A DNA stretch of 64,000 nucleotides from Venturia oleaginea (Eukaryota; Ascomycota; Dothideomycetes; Venturiales; Venturiaceae): contig JABMLP010000001.1 of the NCBI GenBank assembly GCA_013176395.1, positions 1,798,001 through 1,862,000 of the forward strand. The letters are read 5' to 3'. The notes under the pieces are model-generated. The model saw nothing but the letters and a program-made list of their open reading frames with translations, searched no databases and was not told where the DNA came from. Shown one piece after another: positions 54,606-64,000 of the stretch (positions are counted from its first letter, which is position 1; every line of letters starts with the position of its first letter). The position numbers were made by a program, and so were the translations under genes.

Positions 54606-55199
54606 TCATATTTTCGTAGGTCGCAACTGAATGAAGAATCCACCTCCTTTCGCCATGGCGTTTCCTTGCGCGTCTTCAATCGCTCTGTCGATCCATCCTT
54701 TTCGAACTTCCATTTTGATAAGCCACACTCGTATGAGCATTGTCTGAGGCGTGAGGACAGGTTTCAAGTATTTGATAGTAAGCTCAGCAGTGACGGTATT
54801 GGAATGCTCATGAAGTTTCCCGGCGGCCTCAGCCCGCTGCTTGAGTAAATCGTTGTTGAGGTGCAAAAGAAGGCCCATCAACTCGTCCAGCAGGGTGGCA
54901 GCAATTCCACCATGAAGCATACCTTGCCATCCGTTGACTCCGGGTCCGACAGAGACGAGCGTCCTCAGCTCTTCGATTGGCGCGGAAGGAGATGTCGGCG
55001 TCTTGTAGTAGGAGACCAATGTCGGGATGGTTGAGGCAGTTTTGAGGGTTCTCGCCAAAAGCTCATCCTCCTAGTTCGGTTTTGGTTGCCGGGCGAAGGT
55101 GACTGTGAAGGCATAAGCGGGGTCTTCTATGAGGGTTCGACACCATGAGATGTTCTTGAAGAAATCTATGTCATGTTTGAAACGGTCCATTTGGGGCAT
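54606..55199 (-). pseudogene. Hotdog-fold (4HBT) thioesterase with one in-frame TAG
   Basis: From the ATG at 55199 (MPQMDRFKHDIDFFKNISWC) the frame reads to a TAG at 55071-55073. It continues directly with EDELLARTLKTASTIPTLVS to the TAA at 54606, about 197 codons in all. The hotdog motif GWQGMLHGGIAATLLDELMG and the strands TVTAELTIKYLKPVLTPQTM are typical of the PaaI/THEM4-like acyl-CoA thioesterase group. Such enzymes cut acyl-CoA; the substrate here is unknown. The single stop lies between the N-terminal helix region and the catalytic fold. It could have arisen by CAG to TAG. A shorter protein starting after the stop would keep the hotdog core. Confidence 0.7.
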
Positions 55200-55698
55200 T
55201 GAAAGATGGACTTCAAGTTGTTGGTTGAAATCCACCTCCACTGGCACGGTCACGTGGAGATAGATCTGCTACGAGTACGAGATACCTCCCACAAGATACG
55301 AGATACGAGATACGAGAACTCGTACTCGTAATAGTGCATCACGGGTGAGTCGGAATTGACTGCGCCACGATGGCTTGTCATCCACTGTGGCCTACCAGTG
55401 GGCCCCTGTGTCCAAGCTCCAGATGAATGGGCCATGCCTATGCCAAGTCTTCAAGGAGCTTGGATGACGAGTGCTGCCATCATATGGGTCTGCTGCGCAG
55501 GAAATGGCCAACGGCGCAACGAACCCTTCACCATCGCGCGAACCCAAGAAACAAGAAGTTCGTGGCGCAGCTGCAGACCAGTAGCCGATTCAAACCTGAT
55601 CAGTATAAGTCCCCTCATCGTATCCCCATCGTACTCCTACGACTATTCCTCACTGAAATCCCCCACCACCACCTCTTACACCACTCTCTACACCAATC
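55200..55698. promoter_or_regulatory. Divergent region between thioesterase and RCR-like gene
   Basis: About 500 bp. An imperfect GAGATACGAGATACGAGA repeat lies near 55277-55325. It contains promoter material for both genes. Confidence 0.45.
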
Positions 55699-56283
55699 AT
55701 GGATCACATCAACGCCCTCAACAACCTTGTACGCCGAAGATAGTATGCTTCCACCACCAACAAACACTCGTCGAACACTATCGCTAACATGTTCTACTAA
55801 AGCTGCTACTACGACAGCTTCAACAGATACAGATGCCGTTCGTCTGCTTGGGGTAATTGGGGTCGCTGGCTTCTGGTTGCACTCATTGTCCTCTTCTTCT
55901 TCGCCTTCATCTTCTGTACCTGCTTGTAAGCTTTTCACTGCGCCATATCCACTCAGCCACTAACGCGCTCGAACAGGACTTCTCGACGTCGACGCGCACG
56001 GGGTGGAAAGCCTATCTATGGCACCGGTTGGATGCCAGGTGTAGGGAGCCAGCAAGCGAACAACAATAATTACCAACCACCTCCACCACAATATGGCCAG
56101 TCACAAACCTACAATGCCGGGCCAGGCCAAGAGAATGGATATGCCCCTCCTCCACCCACAGCACCAAAACCAGCGTACAATGGCGGGCAACAGGGCAATT
56201 ATGACTTGCCACAGTACAACAACGGGGCAAACACCTCGTATTACAACCCACCAACTGGCCCACCACCAGGACAGTACAAATAG
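55699..56283 (+). CDS. RCR-like single-TM protein (Congo red resistance/chitin deposition type)
   Basis: Exons 55699-55742, 55803-55925, 55977-56283. Introns have GTATGC/AAG and GTAAGC/CAG with a CTAAC branch site, and all phases agree, giving about 157 residues. A short lumenal N-terminus with two Cys, MDHINALNNLVRRRYCYYDS, precedes a Trp-rich segment (SAWGNWGRW) and one TM helix (LLVALIVLFFFAFIFC). A basic stretch TSRRRRARGGKPIYGTGWMP and a Pro/Gln/Tyr-rich tail ending PPTGPPPGQYK follow. This layout matches fungal Rcr1/Rcr2-type proteins, which help sort plasma-membrane and wall proteins and recruit Rsp5-like ubiquitin ligases. Confidence 0.8.
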
Positions 56284-57052
56284 GATAACGGCTGCATCAT
56301 GGGTACGATGGACAAAAACCTACAATTGTTTAATGTTTGAAATGGTCGTTTAACCATGGCTGGAAGGACCGTTATTGGCCGCGTCTGGGGGTGGAACTTG
56401 CTTGTACATGTCGCGTCTTCAATAGCGTTCTTTCCAAGAGTCCCCACCACAACACTGTTTGATAACCAGTAGTTTGTAACACATTAATGATCTGTCCAAG
56501 TCTCAATCAGGTCCGACGGAGTACAGTTTAAATTCGCTCAGTTCTTGGCTGGTGCGCAACACACGTACGTACACGAGCCTCCTCTCACTACTCCCGCTGC
56601 GCTCGGCCAGAACATAACTTTCAAAGAGTCTGTTGGGGTCGGAGCCGAAGTCTCGCTTGAAGCAACGCCCTCATGTGTACCCTTCCTCGCAAGCTCGTGG
56701 GGTACCCTACGCATAGAGTAGTTCTACGCTCGATAATTGCGCATCTTTATCCTCCTGTCGAGGTGTTAAAGATTCTGTTGATATAGCCCCAGCGTGGTGT
56801 TGTTACCTGTACGTGTACAATTATTTCCTGTGCGATATGAATCTACCCTGTATCTGCCTTGAATATGTCCTGTGCGTGGTGCATCAACATACTTTGTATG
56901 TGTTTGGGGAAGAGTGGGGAACTGAGCGAATCTACACTTCATTGGATGGTGGTGGTTGAATCTTCATAATCCTTGCGACGCTCACAGTCTCAAACAGGGA
57001 ATTTCCAGTGCCAGAGACTTTCTATCACGCACCTACCGTATAATCTGGTGTA
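56284..57052. other. Intergenic DNA
   Basis: About 770 bp before the MITE; no gene recognised. Confidence 0.4.
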
Positions 57053-57251
57053 CTATGGTATCTGGGTTATTAAACGTTAATGCAGCACAGGCAGCAGAAT
57101 TCTTGCAGCCATTATATTCAATTTTAATTCTGCAAGTATCAGTACTACACCTGTAGAGTTCGTAGCTAAATTTGGGAACGTCTACCAGAAGTTTCGACGC
57201 AAGAGCCACGACAAGGATGCCGATTAACGTTTAATAACCCAGATACCATAG
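57053..57251. mobile_element. TA-flanked MITE with 29-bp terminal inverted repeats
   Basis: The 199-bp segment starts CTATGGTATCTGGGTTATTA and ends with its exact reverse complement; the arms match for 29 bp. TA flanks both sides (57051-57052 and 57252-57253). No coding capacity is seen. TA duplication points to mobilisation by a Tc1/mariner/pogo enzyme, though the ends differ from all three Fot1 copies here. Confidence 0.85.
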
Positions 57252-57253
57252 TA

Positions 57254-57550
57254 AGTGAACGCTATTCCAGGGACTAATATATTATGCCGAATAAGGCCGT
57301 CTGGGCAGTTTAATCAGCCGATTGACAACCTCATTCCATTGTCGGCCGTGCAATCTGAATGTTTATCAGCAAAATACATTGCTAAAGTCAGATTCAACTC
57401 GTCAAACCTGTTAAAATGTGTATAATTGTGTCTACAAAAAGGTCTATTTCGCCGCTACCGCTTCAAAGGCGCGGGAGGTAATGGAGGGTCCTCAGCTACT
57501 TAAAAGGAGGATAAGTGAGGTGTAATAGAGAAGGTAGGCGCTAACCTATA
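57254..57550. other. Spacer between MITE and Fot1 copy 3
   Basis: No feature recognised. Confidence 0.4.
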
Positions 57551-59365
57551 ACGTGTTCCACCACCGAGCCGGCCACTTTTCCTTGGCACGACCAACTCAT
57601 GTTACGATTCTTCAATTTTATCGCTATCAACAATAGATTCCAAGTCTGTCGTGCTGCTATCTGATTCAGAAGATATCTCGATATCCTTTTTACACGTTCG
57701 CGCATTGTGCCCAGTCGCGCCGCAGTTCCCACAGCGCCTTTGAGTTGGTCGGGCTGTTTCTTGATCACCACTACTACGAGCATTCTTTGATCCCTGAGGC
57801 GCAACAGACGCCTCAGCAGCTACCCGCGCTGCTGCAGTCCCATACTCCATAGTACCACCTTGCTGGATCCGCTTTTCTTTTACGCGATTTTCGCTTCGTC
57901 ATTACTGCCAATTGCTCTTCAAGCTCGTGGTTTCGTGCAACGAGTAGGGCGTTCTGGTGCAGCATCAATTCAGCGCCTTTAACAGGTTGGGAAAAGCCTG
58001 CCTGCGCAGTAACTGGTGACCGAGTAAAAGACTCGCTTACGAGCTTGGATTGGGATCCAAATTCATGAGTATTGCTTGGAGTCTTTGGCTGTCACGGCGT
58101 TTCTAGGAGACGGGGTTCTGGCGGGGTACGTAGCCGTACTTCAAGGTGATCCACTACTACCTGCGCGTTAATAGGGACTAGCCCTACTGCCTCAAAGGCC
58201 TTTCGACAATTCTCTTCCGTGAACACGTCGAAAAACGCGTCTTTAAAGGCGGGGAGAAAGCCTTCCTTGTTGATATGGTACACGCGTCGGCGCGCCAAGT
58301 CCCGGATGCGTTGGGAGTACTTGCGCTTTAACGGCGAGAAGCAGACCACGTCAAGAGGCCGGAGTATATACGATGAGTGCGATGGCATGCAGAGGGTTAG
58401 GATCTTATTTTCGAGGCAGTAGTCCTTGAAATTCTGGCTGAGATGGCTCTCATGGCCGTCCAAGATAAGCAGCCTGTACCCTCCCACCTGCCGCGCCTTT
58501 GTATACGCGTCAAAATGCTTCAACCACTCTAGACCAAGCGCGTTGTTTGTCCAGCCGTTCTCAGAGACTGAGAGCTTCCAATTCCGTGGTATATCTGCCT
58601 CCTCATACCACGCAGAGATGTGAACTCGTCCTTTGTAGATATGAATGGCGGGGTCGCATACCCAGCTGCGCAGATGCTCTGAATAGCCGTAACCCATTCG
58701 CGATCGCCTGGCTGAATGAGTTCAGGCCTTGTACGTCTTTCAGAGGCTGTAACGACCTTCATTGACCCAATAACGCCCATATGAGAGCCAATCTCGTCAA
58801 AGTTGTGCGTATCCTCGTCGTGGACGCCGTACTTGGCTTTAGTATCTGTAACTAGCTTGAACCACGCGCCAATTACTTCTGGATCCTCCTGTAGTATCCT
58901 CTGCCTATCCTTTGCTCGATTGAAGGCTATTTTGAGCTCATCTGAGCGCGTTACGAATCTCTCAGGCCAGTTTTTGCCTACTGGCTCTCCACCGCGTATA
59001 CCCAGTAGTTTATCCGCCATATCTGCCACCTCACACAGCCGGGGTGAGAATCCTCGCGAATCAAGATCGAGGATATATCGGATAATCGTTTGCTCTTCTA
59101 TCGTAGTGAGCTTATGAGAGTTTGGGCGAGTTTGAGATGGAGAGGTGATTCCGCGGAGCCGATCAGAGAGCCTTTGGTGTTTAACGTTAAAGGCTGTAGC
59201 AGCGCGCCGTAGGCTTTGAAAGTGGCCAGAGGTATAAGCCTGAAGAGCGAGATCGATTCTACCTTCTTCTTGAACGGCTATCGCGTTGCGTTGTTGAGAC
59301 ATTACGTGTTGAAGAGGATAAGGGCTGTGCCAAGGAAAAGTGGCCAGCCCGGTGGTGGAATACGT
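57551..59365 (-). mobile_element. Fot1/pogo-type DNA transposon, copy 3 (divergent subfamily, 1815 bp)
   Basis: Flanked by TA at 57549-57550 and 59366-59367. Termini start ACGTRTTCCACCACCG and match each other over about 40 bp with a few changes. They differ from the ends of copies 1 and 2 after the first eight bases, although the transposase is closely related. Confidence 0.88.
57602..59302 (-). pseudogene. Fot1/pogo transposase, copy 3 (frameshifts and nonsense)
   Basis: The ATG at 59302 begins MSQQRNAIAVQEEGRIDLAL. Unlike copies 1 and 2, the HTH region and the first catalytic part are in one frame (through YILDLDSRGFSPRLCEVADM and NFDEIG). The frame is lost near 58640 and regained to a TGA at 58092-58094. 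There the matching codon in the other copies is TGG, so this is a G-to-A stop. Another shift precedes the tail with CGNCGATGHNARTC. It retains eight codons (RIRDLARR region) that copies 1 and 2 lack, so it shows the ancestral length. A dead, older copy. Confidence 0.85.
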
Positions 59366-60189
<824 letters not shown>

Positions 60190-60338
60190 GTGTACTGTGG
60201 CGCCTTGTTAAGTGCTTGGACACTGTGGTTGTTCCAGTAGCCTAGCAAGCCGTCACATGGCTCGTGTACTGTGGCGCCTTGTTAGGTGCTTGAATACTGT
60301 GCTTGTTCCAGTAGCCTAGCAAGCCGTCACAGTTTCTT
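60190..60338. repeat. 74-bp tandem duplication
   Basis: The unit starting GTGTACTGTGGCGCCTTGTT occurs at 60190 and 60264, with a few differences. Each ends in CTAGCAAGCCGTCAC. GGCYCGTGTACT also occurs in the MITE at 6212-6384, so the two may share origin. Confidence 0.75.
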
Positions 60339-60704
60339 TGGGAGTGAAATGGAGGTGTTGTTTGATCTCGTCGCGGACCTTCCGTAGGAAAGAGGGATCA
60401 ATTAGGCCCTGGATGACTCCATGTTTGTAGCTAAATGGTAATTGAGCCTCTCGTACAGCACCTGACCAGGTTTGGGCTTACGGTTGCGATTCAGCATACT
60501 CGTTTGTGTATGCAGACTGCTTGGAGAAGACGTCTTTGCCGACGCAGTCTTTGGCGTCGCCCTCTGAAATGGCTCGCTTTTTGGACCTATTGGCCTTCTG
60601 CGCTTCTTCGTTCTTTCTCTTCATTATTTATTCAACTCAATTGGTAGGTATATCACTACCAGTATCGTGCTGGTGAAAATGACCTTTCTATAATTTACTG
60701 CGAC

Positions 60705-61120
60705 ATGATCGAGACTTCCCTTGCAAGGCTTTTCAACAGTGATGTTTCGCACCATGCCATTCTCTCCTTATACACAACATATTTCGTCAAACATCTATAT
60801 ACTCGAGTTGATCCCGATATCAAATATTTGACTACCTTACAGTGTGCCAAAGCTGAATTCCAAAGGATCCTTCCTCATTTCTTGAAGAGGATCCGATTAG
60901 GCCTATCGAGAAGTGTGTTGATCGTATTGCGACAGTTGCTCTCCACGAACTGGACACCCGTGCCAGCGCCTTGGACGAAAACGGGTCTGAGGATATCTTG
61001 CTTAAATCATTAAGTACTATAGTTGAGTATGGGACTGCCGATTCAGCAACGATGTCGGCACAATAGATTCGAGGTCAGGAGATTTTTGTCCGAGACATTG
61101 ATATGGAGCCGGGGGGTGGA
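60705..61120 (+). pseudogene. Degenerate helical ORF, unknown family
   Basis: The ATG at 60705 begins MIETSLARLFNSDVSHHAIL and reads to about 60885. The protein-like sequence then continues one base earlier as LEEDPIRPIEKCVDRIATVA and LHELDTRASALDENGSEDIL, reaching a TAG at about 61063-61065 followed by in-frame IRGQEIFVRDIDMEPGGG. The family is not recognised. One frameshift and at least one stop suggest decay. Confidence 0.35.
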
Positions 61121-61880
61121 TGATGCCATTCATGCTGCCATTGTTGCTTCCATATTGCGACACACTTCAAACTTCCTCTTTTTACAAGCACCAAGTGGAG
61201 CCTTTAATCAGTCAGAGCCCGCCGAGCCAGGTCGGCTTTCACTAGAACTCCCAGAGAATAGTATCCGAGGCGAACCTCCTCTCAGCTGCAGAACTTGGAC
61301 TGGGATGTAGGAGTGCGCCAAGTACTTCATATCTAAATTCCTCACTGAGGGATTCAAGCTCTTTAGAGTCTTAGCATGTTTTTCTGGGCTTTCAATAAAT
61401 GAGAAGACCTTTGTTTCCGTCTCAGGCACGAGAGCTCCTGGCAAAAGTTTCCTTTCATATTGCCAGAAATTGAGGGCAATTCGAATCTAACCCCTTCCGC
61501 GGTCTACATGGTATACAAACTGCACCGTTTGTGTTATCTGCCGATCCCTTATCAGGTTTTCGGAGGGTTCGGAAACTGGCAACCAAGGGTGTGTTCATTC
61601 CAAATCATAGGAGAGCGGGAGGGTGTTAACTAAAAGGCATCCACTTCCTGCTGTGAAAGGTTTGGTAGACGATCTCCCAAGAACCTAAGAATCGATGAAA
61701 TTCTGATCAGATAAGGGATGCAAATATCGCGAGTATTGAGCCCCGCGAGGCGGAGGTCGAGCTTGATCTCTGTCCGAGCAAATTGGTCCGGAGGGTTTTC
61801 TAGGATTTATATTCTTCCAGATCTCGTCTGCAGTAGACCTTTGCATTATCATCATTTTTTTCGAGTACCAACGATTGGAA
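61121..61880. other. Intergenic DNA upstream of the glycosyltransferase
   Basis: About 760 bp including the promoter; no gene recognised. Confidence 0.45.
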
Positions 61881-63734
61881 ATGCCCTATCGAGTTTGGAT
61901 TTTTGCGACGGTGCTGGCCATCATAGCAGTCATCCTCAATTTCGTTCCCAGGCAAAAGCAAGACACACCGACCAGAACAACAATACCAGGGCGCAACAAC
62001 ACGGCGCTTCTCATCTCCAATGCCGAACATGGACAGATCAATGTTTTTCTGGCCTCGGCTCAGGCTTTACTCCTCCATCATCCCAAAATTGAGATACATC
62101 TTGCCACGTTTGGAGAGCGAGCCAAGGATGTTGCATCCATCAATAGTTACGCAAAACTTCAACTTTCCACTGCTCAAAGCATCAGATTCCACAAGATTGC
62201 CAGCGCTCCTTCGATCATGGAAGGAAATTCTGGGAAAAATTTCACGATCGAAGATATGATAATTCCGCCGGGATATCGAAGCACTGCGAAAAATTGTCGG
62301 TTCATTCAGACTTTCTTATGTAAGTAGGATTTTTAAGATATTGTCATTATGCAACTGGACGAAACGAAATACAGCTGACCTAGATAATCCCCTACAGATC
62401 CTTGGTCAGGACCACAACACTTTGCCATCTTTGAGGAATTGTCCCGTCTCATTCAAGAAGTGGACCCTTCAGTGGTTGTGGTAGACTCACTGTTCGGTCC
62501 CGCCTTGGATGCAACCATAGAACAAAATCGTAGACAGGCCGTTCTTTCGCCAAATGCCTTGCTTGACAACTTTGTTGGAATGCAACCTTATGCGAGCGCC
62601 CTTTGGAAATATCCTGCTACCGGATCATCGTATTGTGAGTTCATATTCCTGGTTTTGCTATCGGTCATACAGCGGCGGTGCTGTTTCCTGATCCTCGACC
62701 TTCTTGCGTGACTTTTTGTGGAAAATGTGAGCAGGTGTATGGATATGGGCCCTCACTAACAGGCCGCTCAATTTAGCCTATCCCGTTCCATGGCACCTGA
62801 TACCAGCAAATATCTACATCAACATCCGCCTCGCCTTCACCCTGTACGTTACACTAGCTCGGTCAAGCATAAGAGAGTACCTCAAAAGTCATGGTGTCTC
62901 GAACCCTGTGGATGTCCTCACAATCTACCGTCCAGATAACTTGATCTGGATCAGTCAAGGCTCTCTCGAAGCTGATTTCCCACTCCCCGTCATTCCCGAT
63001 AACGTCAAAGGAGTGGGGCCTATCACCATCGATTCAGCTAGTGCTGCAGAACAAGACCCTGAGCTGGCGGATTGGATTAGCCATGCGCCAACTGTGATGA
63101 TCGTACTTGGGAGTCATGTCGAATATGATGAAAGAGCTGCCAGAGAAATGGTTGGTGCGATCAAAATCTTGCTTGAGCAGACGGATGTACAGATTTTGTG
63201 GAAGTTCAACAAGAAGAAAGATCTTAGTGGGGTAGCTGTTGATTTCCCCTTAGACTTTGTGTCAGAGATGTTAGGAGAAAACATTAAGAGACTACGAATA
63301 AGCAAATGGCTGAGCATTGATCCATCTACTATGATGGGAACTGGAGACATTGCAGCTGCTGTTTCGCATGGTGGAGCCAATTCGTTTTACGAAGCCATGA
63401 TGTAAGCATTCCTCCTGAGCTGAGGACTGTACTCCGTGTCGCTGACGATACTAGCAATGGCGTGCCTCAAGTCATCCTCCCCCTCTGGTTTGACCTTTAC
63501 GACTTTGCGACTCGTGCAGAATTGTTCGGGATAGGCATCAGGGGCTCTAGAGCATCGGCTCCTAATTGGACTAGAGAGGAACTTGGTGGTGCTTTTCTCA
63601 AAGTGCTGGGGAACAGCAGTGAGGCTGTTCAATTGCGGAAGAACGCGAAAGAATTTGCGAAGAAATTCGAAGGAAAGCCTGGGAGGGAGAAGGCTGCTGA
63701 TATTATTGCAGAAATGGCGGGGTTGGGTGAGTGA
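61881..63734 (+). CDS. UDP-glycosyltransferase (GT1-like), membrane-anchored
   Basis: Exons 61881-62319, 62398-62634, 62777-63401, 63455-63734. Donors are GTAAGT, GTGAGT and GTAAGC; all junctions keep frame, giving 526 residues. The start MPYRVWIFATVLAIIAVILN is a signal anchor. The N-terminal acceptor domain shows TALLISNAEHGQINVFLASA (the His after GlyGlu-like turn typical of GT1) and QEVDPSVVVVDSLFGPALDA. The C-terminal nucleotide-sugar domain shows HAPTVMIVLGSHVEYDERAA, VQILWKFNKKKDL, then VSHGGANSFYEAMINGVPQV and ILPLWFDLYDFATRAELFGI, which match the donor-binding motif of UDP-glucosyltransferases. It likely glycosylates a lipid, sterol or secondary metabolite facing the ER. The acceptor is unknown. 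Confidence 0.88.
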
Positions 63735-64000
63735 ATGGCAGAGACGTCTTGATTACTGTGGAAGATGAGATACGCCAGGGTAGTAAGTTTTGTCAACTGG
63801 CGAACAATATGCAAGACAACTCCGAGCCGGACTTCCGTGAAGATATATCTCGTGTAGTTGAGCCTCGAGATTGCTCAGCTGCCGCTCGGCACCTTTGAGA
63901 TTTCAACATCCAAAATCAGGCAAAAAGACAGATTTGGTTCTGGATCTGATGAGCTTGATCATTCTTCAGACTGCAGGAAACATGGCGATATATCTCCCTC
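63735..64000. other. 3' flank of the glycosyltransferase gene
   Basis: No further gene seen before the window end. Confidence 0.5.

Noticed and set aside
31000..55300. Reassigned stop codons (TAA/TAG read as Gln) in this organism
   Set aside because: The intact genes here end in TAA, TAG or TGA at the expected C-termini, so the standard code holds.

Overview
The window looks like nuclear DNA of a filamentous ascomycete (Pezizomycotina). Introns are mostly 47-220 bp with GTRNGT donors. Recognised genes belong to fungal families: the ERMES subunit Mdm34, an Ecm15-like thiamine-binding-fold protein, a BtgC-like GH17 glucanase, RTA1-like and RCR-like membrane proteins, a fungal 7-TM rhodopsin-domain protein, and a CE12-type rhamnogalacturonan acetylesterase. 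The acetylesterase suggests plant association. A Leotiomycetes-like host is a guess from overall flavour, not proven.

Layout. 1-4.1 kb: end of a DUF8032-like gene, a long intergenic stretch, and a frameshifted conserved hypothetical gene. 4.4-12.3 kb: a transposon block with Fot1/pogo copy 1 (4389-6419, carrying a nested 173-bp insertion) and a full-length Ty3 chromovirus (6755-12332) with identical 176-bp LTRs. 12.3-16.5 kb: repeats and relics, including a 353-bp tandem duplication. 17.3-30.4 kb: mostly intact genes (acetylesterase, APC permease, two-TM protein, 7-TM protein, single-TM protein, RTA1-like protein, GST with one frameshift). 31-36 kb: a TATSQ-repeat relic and a DUF6590 gene with five in-frame stops. 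36.2-38.5 kb: GH17 glucanase with one frameshift. 40.4-45.6 kb: a candidate small secreted protein, an exporter relic, a phosphotransferase pseudogene and Fot1 copy 2 (43358-45161). 46.1-51.0 kb: three intact housekeeping-type genes (acidic protein, Mdm34, Ecm15-like). 51.6-55.2 kb: BTB, DUF8021 and hotdog-thioesterase genes, all with in-frame stops. 55.7-59.4 kb: RCR-like gene, a TA-flanked MITE and the old Fot1 copy 3. 60-64 kb: a tandem repeat, a degenerate ORF and an intact four-exon UDP-glycosyltransferase.

Two themes stand out. First, the Ty3 element has an 11-nt site directly after its 5' LTR that is perfectly complementary to an 11-nt stretch inside the LTR. This is the arrangement of a Tf1-type self-primed retroelement. 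Second, many host genes carry stops of the kind made by C-to-T changes at CpA (Gln codons becoming TAA/TAG), while Fot1 copies 1 and 2 are identical over the 466-residue reading frame and show no such decay. This suggests past RIP-like mutation followed by recent transposition. Several single-base frameshifts, two beside A-runs, may instead be assembly errors.
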